Shown: in pieces, positions 55,774 through 63,918 of the stretch
Position numbering within the stretch: position 1 is the stretch's first letter
Layout: every line of letters starts with the position of its first letter
Assembly: GCA_034421515.1 (NCBI GenBank)
Contig: DAOUKH010000039.1
Span: 1-63,918, forward strand
DNA length: 63,918 nucleotides
Direction: 5' to 3'
From: DAOUKH01 sp034421515
GTDB taxonomy: Bacteria; Chloroflexota; Dehalococcoidia; SHYB01
Made by a program: the position numbers and the translations under genes
The notes under the pieces: generated by a model
What the model was told of the DNA's origin: nothing
Database searches by the model: none
What the model saw: the letters and a program-made list of their open reading frames with translations, nothing else

Positions 55774-55956
55774 GTGGCCTCACGAGAAGAGATCGACATC
55801 ATCCTCAACAGCCTCGAGCAGATCGAGCGCTGTCCGATTTGCGCCACGCGCCTCCGCTACGGCGACTTCGAGTGTCCCCACTGCGGCGCCGACTTGGAGT
55901 CGACGCTCTCCGGCTGGGCCGAGCAGCTCGCCGACCGGCTTCGCCGCCGTTCGTAA
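55774..55956 (+). CDS. small zinc-ribbon protein
   Basis: GTG at 55774 with GGAG four bases upstream gives 60 residues: a helix (REEIDIILNSLEQIE), then CPICATRLRYGDFECPHCG, a four-Cys zinc ribbon, and a charged C-terminal helix. Directly downstream of tRNA-Pro. Function unknown. Confidence 0.72.
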   Translation: MASREEIDIILNSLEQIERCPICATRLRYGDFECPHCGADLESTLSGWAEQLADRLRRRS

Positions 55957-56049
55957 CCCCTCGCCCCTCGCCTTTGCAAAGAGATTGGCGGTGGGGGTTG
56001 ACAAGCTCATAGCCCCTGTGGTTGGATACTCCGCGTTTGAAAATTCGTA

Positions 56050-56074
56050 TGCACATAGTTAGATACTGTGTGCA
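56050..56074. promoter_or_regulatory. operator-like inverted repeat upstream of the iron-type binding lipoprotein
   Basis: TGCACATAG (56050-56058), 7-base spacer TTAGATA, CTGTGTGCA (56066-56074): arms match at eight of nine positions. A candidate promoter, TTGAAA (56037-56042) with TAGATA (56060-56065) at 17 bases, has its -10 inside the repeat, as expected for a repressor site. It ends 22 bases before the ATG. Confidence 0.6.
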
Positions 56075-56096
56075 GATAAGAAAGACAGAGGTATGT

Positions 56097-57212
56097 ATGC
56101 TGAACCGTTCTCCAATCCGTCTGGGCGCCCTGGTCGCCACTGTTATCGCGGTCTTGATGGTCCTGACCGCTTGCGGGGAGACTGCCCCTACCGCGACACC
56201 TGCCCCCACAACGACGCCCGCCCCAACGGCGACGCCCGCGCCAACCGCCACGCCTCAACCGACCGCCAACCCCCTGGAAGGCGCGGAGATAATCCTGTAC
56301 TCCGGCCGCAACGAGAATCTGGTCGGGGCCGCCATCGAGGCCTTTAGCGAAGCCACCGGCATCCGCGTCCGTACGCGCTACGCCAGCACCGGCGCCATCG
56401 CCGCCCAGATTCTGGAGGAGGGTGACAACACCCCCGCCGACGTCGTCCTGCTCCAAGACGCGGGTGCGCTCGGCGCGCTCTCGCTCGAAGGCGTGTTGGA
56501 CACGCTGCCGGCCGAATACCTCGAACGCGTCGACCCCCGCTTCCGCTCGCCCAAAGGCGAATGGGTAGGGACCTCGGGACGCGCCCGCGTCGTGGTCTAC
56601 AACACGGAGACCGTGTCCCCCGATGACCTGCCGGACTCGATCCTCGGCTTCACCGACCTCAAGTGGAAGGGACGCATCGGCTGGCCTCCGACGAACGGCT
56701 CGTTCCAGGCCTTCGTCACCGCCCTCCGCGTCCAGCTTGGTGAGGAGGGCGCGCGCGACTGGCTGCGCGGCATCGTGGCCAACGACCCCATCGCCTATGC
56801 GAAGAACACACCCACCGTGGCCGCCGTCGCCGCCGGCGAGGTCGAGGTGGGGTTCGTCAACCACTACTACCTGCACCGCTTCCTCGCGTCCGAAGGCGAA
56901 GGCTTCACCGCCCGCAACTTCTACTATGGCGAGGGCGACCCCGGCGCGCTGGTGAACGTCGCTGGCGTGGGCATCATCAAGGGCACGAACGACCTCGAAG
57001 CCGCGCGGGTATTCATCGATTGGATGCTGAGCGAAGAGGCGCAGACCTACTTCGCGACGGAAACCCACGAATTTCCTCTAGTCGAGGGCATTGCCTCTCC
57101 CGAAGGTGTGCCGCCGCTGAGCACGTTGGACCCACCTGACATCGATCTCAGCGACCTGGAGGACCTGCGGGGAACGCAGGACCTCCTACGGGAAGAAGGC
57201 ATCCTCAGCTAG
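56097..57212 (+). CDS. iron(III)-type ABC transporter substrate-binding lipoprotein
   Basis: ATG at 56097 with AGAGG five bases upstream gives 371 residues: lipoprotein signal with lipobox LTAC, a Pro/Thr/Ala-rich spacer (residues about 28-60), then the periplasmic-binding fold (ILYSGRNENLVGAAIEAFSE, ADVVLLQDAGALGAL, WPPTNGSFQAFVTAL, VGFVNHYYLHRF). The NHYY pair matches the tyrosine iron ligands of FbpA-type proteins. No permease or ATPase genes follow, so partners are elsewhere. The operator upstream suggests metal-dependent control. Confidence 0.88.
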   Translation: MLNRSPIRLGALVATVIAVLMVLTACGETAPTATPAPTTTPAPTATPAPTATPQPTANPLEGAEIILYSGRNENLVGAAIEAFSEATGIRVRTRYASTGAIAAQILEEGDNTPADVVLLQDAGALGALSLEGVLDTLPAEYLERVDPRFRSPKGEWVGTSGRARVVVYNTETVSPDDLPDSILGFTDLKWKGRIGWPPTNGSFQAFVTALRVQLGEEGARDWLRGIVANDPIAYAKNTPTVAAVAAGEVEVGFVNHYYLHRFLASEGEGFTARNFYYGEGDPGALVNVAGVGIIKGTNDLEAARVFIDWMLSEEAQTYFATETHEFPLVEGIASPEGVPPLSTLDPPDIDLSDLEDLRGTQDLLREEGILS

Positions 57213-57311
57213 GCTCCTCCTCCTTCTCTCGGACGCGCTCCGGCCGTCTCCGTGTCACCCCGAGCGACCGGGGCGGCCGGGGCGCTGTCCAACAAGAGAA
57301 GGGCCCCGCGG

Positions 57312-58178
57312 CTACCCCAGACCGTGCGGAAACTGGTAGCTGCGCGCGGTGACCCCGATCGGCTCAAGCCGCGCGCCGACGGTCTTGGCGAAGTGCTCCC
57401 GGATGGCTTCGATTGTCCAGCCATGAAGGTTCACCGTGGGCGCGGTGGGCCTGGGGTGCGAGAAGAGGCTGAGCACGTTCCGGTCGAGCCGCACCACCTG
57501 GCCGGTAACGTGGCTCGCAGCGTCGCTGGCGAGATAGGCCACCAACGGCGCCACGTTCTCCGGCCGGCGCAGTGGCGGCGGCTCGGCGCCCGCGGGGAGC
57601 GGGTCGGACATGCGGGTCTGTGCCGTGGGCGAGACGGCGTTGACCCGGATGCCGTAAGGGGCAAGCTCCAGGGCCCAGGTGTAGGTCATCGCCGCCACCG
57701 CGGCCTTGGAAGCGGCGTAGACCGACCGCTGGGGATAGCCCGCCTGCGCCCCCGACGTGATGTTGACGATGCTGCCGCGCCGCCGCTCGATCATGCGCTT
57801 GGCGGCGTGGTGGGCGACGGCGAACGTCCCCTTGAGGTTGGCCTCGACGATGCGGTCGAGGTTGTCCTTGGTCTCGTTCTCAAAGGGTGCCGCGTGGGTG
57901 ACGCCGGCGTTGTTGACCACGGCGTCAGGGCCGCCGAACCGGGAGGCGCAGAGGTCGATGAGGTCGGCGGCGACGCTCCAGTCGCCGACGTTGCCGGTGT
58001 GTGCGACGGCGTCGCCGCCCGCCTGCTCGATCTCCCGCGCCGTCTTCTCCGCCTCGGCGCCGTCGACGTCGTTGACCACGACGCGCGCGCCCTCGCGGGC
58101 CATGAAGACGGCGTAGGCGCGGCCGAGACCGCGGCCCGCGCCGGTGACGATCACGCTCTTGCCGTCGAGGACGCCCAC
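57312..58178 (-). CDS. short-chain dehydrogenase/reductase
   Basis: A 288-residue SDR with SVIVTGAGRGLGRAYAVFMA, NNAGVTHAAPF, the Ser in VNITSGAQAGYPQR and Tyr-Lys in YAASKAAVAAM. The C-terminal 40 residues (VNLHGWTIEAIREHFAKTV) extend the fold. Similar to MFE-2-type (3R)-hydroxyacyl-CoA dehydrogenases in motif, but unassigned. Ten bases downstream of the amidohydrolase gene and probably cotranscribed with it. Confidence 0.88.
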   Translation of the reverse strand: MGVLDGKSVIVTGAGRGLGRAYAVFMAREGARVVVNDVDGAEAEKTAREIEQAGGDAVAHTGNVGDWSVAADLIDLCASRFGGPDAVVNNAGVTHAAPFENETKDNLDRIVEANLKGTFAVAHHAAKRMIERRRGSIVNITSGAQAGYPQRSVYAASKAAVAAMTYTWALELAPYGIRVNAVSPTAQTRMSDPLPAGAEPPPLRRPENVAPLVAYLASDAASHVTGQVVRLDRNVLSLFSHPRPTAPTVNLHGWTIEAIREHFAKTVGARLEPIGVTARSYQFPHGLG

Positions 58179-58188
58179 GGCGCGCGGC

Positions 58189-59313
58189 CTAGAGGCCGTA
58201 GAGGTCGACGGCGTTGTCGCACACGATGCGGCGCTTCTCCGCCTCGGGCACGTTGACGAAGTGCTCCTCGATCACCTTGCGCGAGTACGGCCAGTCGTTG
58301 GGGTGATGGGGGAAATCGGTCGACCAGCACATGTTGTCGATGCCGACGTCGTAGCGGTTCTCGATCGCCATGCGGTCTTGGATGAACGTCACCGTCCAGT
58401 TGTCCTTGAAATAGCGGCTGGGGAGCTTCTTCAACGTGAGCCCCGACCAGGTGCGGTTGCGCCAGTAGCGGTCGTCGAGCTCGTACATGAAGAAGGGAAT
58501 CCATCCCGCGCCGCACTCCGCCGCGACGATCTTCAGATCGGGGTAGCGGTCGAAGACGCCGCTGAAGATCATCTCCACCATGAGCTCCATGGTGTGCTTG
58601 AAGTTGGTGGCGCCGACGGCGGGCTTGACGCCCGGCGCGAAGGGACGCTGCTTGTCGAGCTGGCTGGCCAGCCAGACGTGCAGGCTCACCGGCGTTCCCG
58701 TCTCCTCGGCAGCGGCCCAGAACGGGTCGTCGGCCTCGCTCAGCGCCTCGCCGCCCGACGGCCACGCCTTCAGCATCACGCCCCGGAACCCGGCCTTCCG
58801 CAGCGCGTGCAGCTCGGCGACGGAGGCCTCGATCCCCACGTTGGGGATGGCCGCGATGGGGAAGAGCCGTTCGGGGTCTGCGGCGCAAAATCCCTCCTGG
58901 ACCCAGCGGTTGTAGGCGCGGATGCCGGCAAGCTGGAGGTCGGTGTCCTCGTAGCCCATAAACGTGGCGATGGCGCGCATCGGCGGGTAGAGGAACTCGG
59001 CGTCGACGCCGTCCTCGTCGAGGGCCGCGATGCGGGCCTCGCCCTCGTAGCAGGCGGGCCGGATCTCGTGGCCGTAGCGGACGCCGTTCCAACTGAAGTC
59101 CTCGAACTTGCGCCCCATGACGGTGACGAGGCCCAGCGGCTCGGGCTTGCCCTTCGGGTCGTAGAGCCAGGCGTCGCCCCCGGCGGGGTCCTTCATCAGC
59201 TTGGGGGCGTTGGGGCGGAACTTCGATTCCAGCCAGACGTCCCAAAGATCGGGGGGCTCGACGACGTGCGAGTCGGCCGAAATCACCTGGTAGTCGCGGC
59301 CCGTCTTCGCCAT
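58189..59313 (-). CDS. amidohydrolase-family protein (ACMSD-like)
   Basis: ATG at 59313 with AGGGG eight bases upstream; 374 residues of TIM barrel. The metal motif DxH is in VISADSHVVEPPDLW, and NMCWSTDFPHHPNDWPYS gives the late metal Asp and His, as in the amidohydrolase_2/ACMSD group (decarboxylases and hydrolases of aromatic or heterocyclic acids). Upstream of the SDR gene in the same direction. Confidence 0.88.
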   Translation of the reverse strand: MAKTGRDYQVISADSHVVEPPDLWDVWLESKFRPNAPKLMKDPAGGDAWLYDPKGKPEPLGLVTVMGRKFEDFSWNGVRYGHEIRPACYEGEARIAALDEDGVDAEFLYPPMRAIATFMGYEDTDLQLAGIRAYNRWVQEGFCAADPERLFPIAAIPNVGIEASVAELHALRKAGFRGVMLKAWPSGGEALSEADDPFWAAAEETGTPVSLHVWLASQLDKQRPFAPGVKPAVGATNFKHTMELMVEMIFSGVFDRYPDLKIVAAECGAGWIPFFMYELDDRYWRNRTWSGLTLKKLPSRYFKDNWTVTFIQDRMAIENRYDVGIDNMCWSTDFPHHPNDWPYSRKVIEEHFVNVPEAEKRRIVCDNAVDLYGL

Positions 59314-59411
59314 GAAAGCACCCCTGGACAAGAGGAAGCGGCGCGAGTATAGCACGCGCCTCGACGCCGTCTTTGCCGCCGCATTCGGCAGGCGTATTCT
59401 AGGAGCGCGCC

Positions 59412-60368
59412 ATGCCCGATCTCGACATAACCGACGCCCACGCCTACCCCTTCCCGACCCGCGAGCGCGCCCTCGCGGCGCTCGGCGGCGGCGCGCCTGA
59501 TGACGAGGCGGAGGACCTCGGCGCCGCCTTCGATGCGCTGCTGGAGGCCCGCGGCCCGGACGTCGTCCGCGTCAACGTCGTCGTCCACGTTCCCTGGGCG
59601 CCTTATCAGTCGCGGATCGACGCCATTCCCGAGCACGACCCCAACCCCATCGCCAGGGAGGAAGAGGCCGCCGCCGACTATCTCGAGGCCATCGGCGAAC
59701 GCAACGCGGCCGCCCTGGCCGGGGCGGCGGAGCGGGAGGGCCTCGCCGTCTCCTGCGGCGTCGACCCCGCCCGTATGACGGAGCGCGGGATGCTGGAGGA
59801 GGCGGAGGCCCGGCTGCGCGCCGGCGCCTCAGCGATCTTCATCTCGCCGGCCAATGCCGGAATCGATGGCAGGGACCGACGCTACCATGCCCTCTTCGAC
59901 TACTGCCAGGATGTCGGCGCGCCCATTCTCTGCGCGCCTCCCGCCTACCACGACGGCGGCGACTCAGCCCTCGGCAGGCCTACGACGTTCGGATGGACGC
60001 TGCGCGATTTCCCTCGCGCGCGGGTCGTGTTCGGGGCGATGGGCTGGACTCCCGAGCTTGCCGACGACGGCGAGCGCGACCTGCTGGAAACGATCGGCCG
60101 CCTGCCCGACGTCTGCGTCGATCTCTCGTTCGCGCTGCCGCTGCTCGTTGCCGAACCTTCCGACGCCGCCCCTCCCGGAAGTGCGGAGCTCGCGGCCCGC
60201 AAGCTCGCCGCGCTGATCGGGCGCATCGGCGCGGAGCGGGTGTTGTTTGCCAGTGGGTGTCCCTTCGCCGACGCCAAGGCGTCGCTGGACGGCTTTTGGA
60301 AGCTGCCCCTGCCCGACCTCGACCTGATCCTGATCGGCAAGGAAAACTGGGCGCGGCTGACGTCGTAG
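59412..60368 (+). CDS. amidohydrolase-fold protein with altered metal site
   Basis: A 318-residue TIM-barrel protein starting PDLDITDAHAYPFPT, keeping DxH but with Tyr in place of the second conserved His. The late motif, usually (F)GSDxPF, reads RVLFASGCPFADAKASLDGF, with Gly-Cys where the metal Asp is expected. So it looks like an amidohydrolase_2 paralogue that may have lost activity or changed metal. ATG at 59412 is preceded by AGGAG. Divergent from the other amidohydrolase. Confidence 0.75.
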   Translation: MPDLDITDAHAYPFPTRERALAALGGGAPDDEAEDLGAAFDALLEARGPDVVRVNVVVHVPWAPYQSRIDAIPEHDPNPIAREEEAAADYLEAIGERNAAALAGAAEREGLAVSCGVDPARMTERGMLEEAEARLRAGASAIFISPANAGIDGRDRRYHALFDYCQDVGAPILCAPPAYHDGGDSALGRPTTFGWTLRDFPRARVVFGAMGWTPELADDGERDLLETIGRLPDVCVDLSFALPLLVAEPSDAAPPGSAELAARKLAALIGRIGAERVLFASGCPFADAKASLDGFWKLPLPDLDLILIGKENWARLTS

Positions 60369-60379
60369 CGCCGCGCGCG

Positions 60380-61039
60380 CTAGCCGGCGATCAGGGCGGA
60401 GCCGGGGCGGTAGATGCCCAAGGCCGCGCCTTTGACTATCTTCTTGGCGGGGTCGAGGAAATACGGTGTGACGGTCTCGCGGTGGAAGACGTCGTCGCTG
60501 TAGGCCTTGAGGCCGGCGGGACCGTCGAACTCGGTCTCCCAGCAGTGCGTCCATCCCGACCGGTTGCCCTCGGAAAGGCGCCGCGAGAGCGCCCAGTTGG
60601 GGAGGCCGTCGACGCGCCGGCCAAGCTCCTGGAGCAGTTCTTCCAGCTCGGCTGTCTGCGCTTCGGTAGCGGCGTCGTCCATCTGGAAGAACATAACGCG
60701 GCGGATGGGGTCGTCGACGCCCTCGGCGGCGGAGGCGATGGGCTCGTACCACAGGTAATCGAGCCTGCTCACGACGGCCGTCTCCGAGGCGGGGTTGTAG
60801 AGCGGCACGAGAAAGTCCATGTGGTAGGGGCTCGGCCCGTAGCGCCGGACGGTCTCGACGTCGGCGACGTCCATGTCCCACACGTGCGACCACGGTCCGG
60901 GCGCTTCGTTGCGCCCCAGCGCGATACGCGTGACACCCTCGATCTCCCCCACCGTCGCGCGAGTGAGGGCCTCGAGGTGGTCCACGTCCGCCGTGGGCGC
61001 GTCTTCGCGCACCGTGAAGAGCATCGTTCGCCGAATCAT
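60380..61039 (-). CDS. two-domain Dabb (alpha+beta barrel) protein
   Basis: A 219-residue protein made of two copies of a dimeric alpha+beta barrel unit: each has a strand RxMxFxxx near the start and a WSHVWDM / WTHCWET strand. This is the stress-responsive A/B barrel (Dabb) type. Members include olivetolic acid cyclase-like and stress proteins. Convergent with the amidohydrolase-like gene. Function unknown. Confidence 0.75.
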   Translation of the reverse strand: MIRRTMLFTVREDAPTADVDHLEALTRATVGEIEGVTRIALGRNEAPGPWSHVWDMDVADVETVRRYGPSPYHMDFLVPLYNPASETAVVSRLDYLWYEPIASAAEGVDDPIRRVMFFQMDDAATEAQTAELEELLQELGRRVDGLPNWALSRRLSEGNRSGWTHCWETEFDGPAGLKAYSDDVFHRETVTPYFLDPAKKIVKGAALGIYRPGSALIAG

Positions 61040-61194
61040 CGCCGTCTCCTTCCGCGCAGGGCCGCTTGGTGTCTGCGTGTGCCGGGCGCGTAGTATGCCA
61101 CGCCGCGTTACAGCCCTCCCCGCTTGACACCGTCGCGGCCCGCGCCATACTCGGCGCCTGAGGCGAGGGCGAGACGCCCCGCCGGAGGTGCGCG

Positions 61195-61839
61195 ATGGAT
61201 GGGACCGAACACAACGGGCTGATGATCGTCATGAACTCGCCGGCGGTGCCGGACCAAGAGGACGATTGGAACCGCTGGCAGGACGAGGAGCACCGGCCCG
61301 CCATCCTCGGCTCCGGTCTCTTCACCACCGCCGACCGCTTCCACGTGTTCGGCCAGGCCCAAGCCCCCGCGGAGACGCGCTATCTCTCGCTCTACCAGAC
61401 GCCGCGCGCCGACGCCGATCAGGCGCAGGTGGAGCTCGGCAAGGCCATCGCCGCCCACTCCGCCGAACCGCGCCCGTCCTCCGTCCGAGCCCTGAACGCG
61501 ACCTACACCAAGCTCTCCGAGTTCGGCGACCCCGGCCGTCCCCGGGCGGGGAGTGTCGTGCTCGTGATGACCGATTGCGTCGACCCGGAGGCCGAGGCCG
61601 ACTTCAACAAGTGGTACGACGAGGTGCACGTCCACGAGGTGATGGAGCACCGCCGGCACACCGGCTGCGCCCGGTACAGGGCGATCAACCCGAAGCCCTG
61701 GCAGGCCGGGTACCTGGTGGTCTACGAGAACCCCAACGACGACGCCGGCCGGTCCCGCGGCCCAATCCCGCCGACCCTGAGCAAGACACCGAAATCGCTG
61801 CGCCTCTGGTGCAACATCCCCTACCGCCGCCTGACCTAG
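61195..61839 (+). CDS. EthD-like two-domain alpha+beta barrel protein
   Basis: ATG at 61195 (GGAGG six bases upstream) gives 214 residues with two similar halves: DDWNRWQDEEHRPAIL...FTTADRF and ADFNKWYDEVHVHEVMEHRR...GCARYRA, the (D/E)xFNxWYxxxH motif of EthD-type dimeric alpha+beta barrels. A -10-like CATACT is about 40 bases upstream. Divergent from the Dabb gene. Role probably in a small-molecule catabolic pathway. Confidence 0.75.
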   Translation: MDGTEHNGLMIVMNSPAVPDQEDDWNRWQDEEHRPAILGSGLFTTADRFHVFGQAQAPAETRYLSLYQTPRADADQAQVELGKAIAAHSAEPRPSSVRALNATYTKLSEFGDPGRPRAGSVVLVMTDCVDPEAEADFNKWYDEVHVHEVMEHRRHTGCARYRAINPKPWQAGYLVVYENPNDDAGRSRGPIPPTLSKTPKSLRLWCNIPYRRLT

Positions 61840-62573
61840 CCGGACCGCAGGTGCTCGCTGAGGAAGCGGTCGATGAGCGCCCAGGCGCGCTCGCTGCGCT
61901 CATGGTCGTAGGCCTTGGGGATCGTGTGGTTCATGAAGCTGTGCCTCCCGCCGTCGAACACGACCCACTCGTGCGGGATGTCCCAACGCTCAAGCTCGCC
62001 GCGCATCCGGTCGCGGTCCTTGATTGAGATCAGCGGGTCGTCGTCGGCCACGATGGCGAGGACGGGGCACTTGATGTGATTGAACCGGTCGATGGGGTGC
62101 TCCGGTTTCTCCCGCGTGAGGTGGTGATAGATCGCGCCGCCGTAGACGTCGACGCAGGCCCCCAGATCGGCGGCATAGGTGGCGAAGAGCAGCGCGATGC
62201 GCCCGCCCATCGAGAAGCCGGCGACGCCGATGGCGTCCTCATCGACTGACGGCTGCCGGCGAAGGAACTCCATGCCGCCCTCCATGTCCCGTACCGCCTG
62301 CGGGTCGTCGAGCATCCAGTAGCACCACGACTGCGTCTCGCGGTCGCGCAGCTCCTCCATCGTGGCGAGGCGGGAGAAGAGGTTGATGGCGAGCGCGGCG
62401 TAGCCCATCTGGGCGAAGCGGCGGGCGACGTCGCGGGGGTACTCCGTGAAGCCGAAGACCTCATGGAGGACGACAACGCCGGGGTGCGGCCCCGGACCTT
62501 CGGGGACGGCGAGGAAGCCCTCGACGTCTCCCGCGTTCGTCGGGATGGCGACTTCGTCTGCGGTGTAGTCCAT
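61836..62573 (-). CDS. dienelactone hydrolase-family protein
   Basis: A 245-residue alpha/beta hydrolase: HPGVVVLHEVFGFTEYPRDV (Glu of the DLH type), the elbow VAGFSMGGRIALLFA with Ser rather than the Cys of true dienelactone hydrolase, Asp in AIVADDDPLIS and His in DGGRHSFMNHT. It hydrolyses lactones or esters. Convergent with the EthD-like gene by four bases. Confidence 0.88.
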   Translation of the reverse strand: MDYTADEVAIPTNAGDVEGFLAVPEGPGPHPGVVVLHEVFGFTEYPRDVARRFAQMGYAALAINLFSRLATMEELRDRETQSWCYWMLDDPQAVRDMEGGMEFLRRQPSVDEDAIGVAGFSMGGRIALLFATYAADLGACVDVYGGAIYHHLTREKPEHPIDRFNHIKCPVLAIVADDDPLISIKDRDRMRGELERWDIPHEWVVFDGGRHSFMNHTIPKAYDHERSERAWALIDRFLSEHLRSG

Positions 62574-62597
62574 CAGGGTCTCGGGGTGGGGGCGCCG

Positions 62598-62628
62598 GCG
62601 GCGGGCATTGTAGCGCAGCGCCCGCCGC
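62598..62628 (-). terminator. hairpin after the MFS gene
   Basis: GCGGCGGGC (62598-62606) pairs with GCCCGCCGC (62620-62628), 9-bp stem with a 13-base loop, right at the stop of the MFS gene. No T-run follows, so the terminator call is weak. Confidence 0.35.
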
Positions 62629-63917
62629 TAGCGGAGGCTCCGCAGCTCGCTGCGGACGGCACCGAGGTAGGTCATCATCGTAAGGAGGGCGGCGCCGGAT
62701 ATGGCAAGCGACCAGCGCAGGCCGATGAACTCGGCGATCGACCCCAAGAGCAGCGAGCCGACCGGCAGCGCCGAGAAGGAAAGCATCATGAAGCTCATCA
62801 CGCGGCCGCGGAACTCCTCCTCCACGTAGGTCTGCGCCAGGATGTTCGCCACGATGAGCAGCCCCATGCTCAGGGCGCCCAGCCCGATGATCACGGGTAT
62901 CGCGACCGCCAGGTTCGGCGCGGCCGACAGCCCGATCAGTGCCACGCCCCATACCAGCGTCGCCGCGATGAGCAACCGGCCCTTGTGTAGCCGGTTCGCC
63001 GTGGCCGTGATCGCGATGCTTCCCGCCAGCGCGCCAACGCCGAGCATCATGAGCAGCAGTCCGAAGCCTCGCGGCCCCAAGCCCATGATGTCCTCGGCGT
63101 AGGCCGGCATCAGCTCACGGAAGGGCAGGCCGACGGCGGTGCCCGTGACGAGCGCCATGAGCACCCAGAAGATCGCCTTGTCCCGTCGCACGTAGGCGAA
63201 GCCCTGCTTCATGGTCTCGAACGGCGACTCCTTCGCGCGCACCGGCGGCCGCTCCTGGCGGCGCACGAGGAACTTCACGATGAACATCGAGAGGATGTAG
63301 CCGCCCGTGGCCAGGAAATAGACGCTCTGCGGACCGGCCCCCGCGATCAGGAGTCCTGAGAGGGCCGGCGAGCTGAGGCGGATGACGCTGACCGTCGATT
63401 GGTTGATCGCCATGGCGCTGGCGATGGCCCGCTTGCCCACGATGTCGAACAGGTAGGCCTGCCGCGTGGGCATGTGCACCGCGGCGACCGCCCCGAAGAG
63501 GCCGGCGTGCACGTAGAGGTGCCACGTCTCGACGTTGCCCGTCGCCACGATGGTCCCCACCACCACGACGCCGATCATGTTGACGCCCTGCGATCCGACG
63601 ATCCAGTTCTGCCGGTCCAGACGGTCGGCGACGACGCCGCCGATCGGCGCAATGACCGCCTGCACCGCGCCGAGGACGAACATCACCGCGCCGAGCTGGA
63701 ACGTCGAGCCGGTCAGGTCGTACATCAGCCAGCCGGTGACGACGATGGTGGAGGTGAAGCCGAGGGCGCTCGCGCCGAAGCTGAGGTTGTAGCGGCGGAA
63801 CTGCGGGTCGCCCAGCGCGTCGCGTACGGAGGCTTGGGTCCCGCCGGATCGTGGGAGGCTGCGCTGTGTCCGGGGAGGAGAAGTCTCGGACGCGCGCTGC
63901 TTGCGGCTTCGGAACAA
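62628..63917 (-). CDS. MFS transporter (EntS-like), possibly cut at the window edge
   Basis: 429 residues to a TTG at 63917, one base from the window end, so the true start may lie outside. After a basic tail it has about twelve membrane helices, an MFS loop GGVVADRLDRQNWIVG and an APIGG start. It resembles enterobactin/tetracycline-type exporters (MFS_3). Substrate unknown. Stop at 62628, downstream hairpin. Confidence 0.85.
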   Translation of the reverse strand: MFRSRKQRASETSPPRTQRSLPRSGGTQASVRDALGDPQFRRYNLSFGASALGFTSTIVVTGWLMYDLTGSTFQLGAVMFVLGAVQAVIAPIGGVVADRLDRQNWIVGSQGVNMIGVVVVGTIVATGNVETWHLYVHAGLFGAVAAVHMPTRQAYLFDIVGKRAIASAMAINQSTVSVIRLSSPALSGLLIAGAGPQSVYFLATGGYILSMFIVKFLVRRQERPPVRAKESPFETMKQGFAYVRRDKAIFWVLMALVTGTAVGLPFRELMPAYAEDIMGLGPRGFGLLLMMLGVGALAGSIAITATANRLHKGRLLIAATLVWGVALIGLSAAPNLAVAIPVIIGLGALSMGLLIVANILAQTYVEEEFRGRVMSFMMLSFSALPVGSLLLGSIAEFIGLRWSLAISGAALLTMMTYLGAVRSELRSLR

Positions 63918-63918
63918 A

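Noticed and set aside
55998..56030. TTGACA with GATACT as promoter of the iron-binding lipoprotein
   Set aside because: The spacer would be 21 bases. The TTGAAA-17-TAGATA pair inside the operator region is a better fit.
56050..56074. The palindrome as a classical Fur box
   Set aside because: It lacks the GATAAT repeats; only position and downstream gene suggest iron control.
1..63918. CRISPR arrays, prophage, insertion sequences, rRNA
   Set aside because: No regularly spaced direct repeats, transposase, integrase or rRNA sequence was seen on either strand.

Overview
The window is 63.9 kb of high-GC bacterial DNA, densely packed with genes, and it looks chromosomal. The gene content points to a Chloroflexota member of the SAR202/Dehalococcoidia type. 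The reasons are two large membrane proteins of the archaeal/Chloroflexi DUF2298 and Agl23-like families side by side, many flavin-dependent luciferase-like monooxygenases, short-chain dehydrogenases, amidohydrolases and acyl-CoA/thiolase-like genes, and extended -10 promoters sometimes placed so close to the ATG that the mRNA must be nearly leaderless. That lineage call is inference from gene families; no rRNA gene is present.

Layout. 1-5.0 kb: envelope genes (DUF2298 protein tail, Agl23-like protein, flippase-like UPF0104 protein, kinase-like protein). 5.1-11.7 kb: a four-gene electron-transfer unit (NuoE-, NuoF-, NuoG/formate-dehydrogenase-like, GltD-like) with no proton-pump subunits. 11.9-15.4 kb (minus): cupin, tRNA m1A58 methyltransferase, hydrolase, acyl-CoA dehydrogenase. 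15.6-21.1 kb (plus): catalase, cysteine desulfurase, NifU-like scaffold, lipid kinase-like protein, PlsX, thioredoxin, then a selenocysteine tRNA. 21.1-29.6 kb: thiolase-like/OB-fold pair, HAD, peroxiredoxin, flavodoxin-like protein, DUF4389, phosphatase, BirA, SDR, isocitrate lyase and its divergent LysR regulator. 29.7-40.6 kb (minus): one long co-directional block of fourteen genes for cytochrome c maturation and oxidase assembly. 40.7-50 kb: two-domain GNAT, GT4 glycosyltransferase, FemAB-like transferase, FolE, ThrC, parvulin-like PPIase, rpsR-ssb-rpsF, glyA. 50-64 kb: epimerase, hydrolases, MaoC, HisIE, DUF971, flavin monooxygenases, tRNA-Pro, an iron-type binding lipoprotein, SDR, amidohydrolases, alpha+beta-barrel proteins, dienelactone hydrolase-like protein and an MFS transporter cut by the window edge. 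The longest gene-free stretch (54,314-54,613, 300 bases) is filled with dispersed repeats.

The most interesting point is in the cytochrome c block. Immediately downstream of ccmD, where a thioredoxin-like reductase (CcmG) would be expected, is a lipoprotein of the redoxin fold whose reading frame is interrupted by one UGA exactly at the first position of its CxxC motif. A 7-bp hairpin starts 15 bases after the UGA and a bona fide selenocysteine tRNA gene lies 11.4 kb away, so this is best read as a selenoprotein (U-G-I-C active site) serving cytochrome c/oxidase maturation. Other oddities are the NuoF-like protein with a cysteine-less ferredoxin-like domain, the NuoG-like protein carrying a formate-dehydrogenase-type domain with an altered active site and an expanded cysteine region, a scaffold protein with its third cluster Cys replaced by Ser, palindromic operators, and two dispersed palindromic repeat families.
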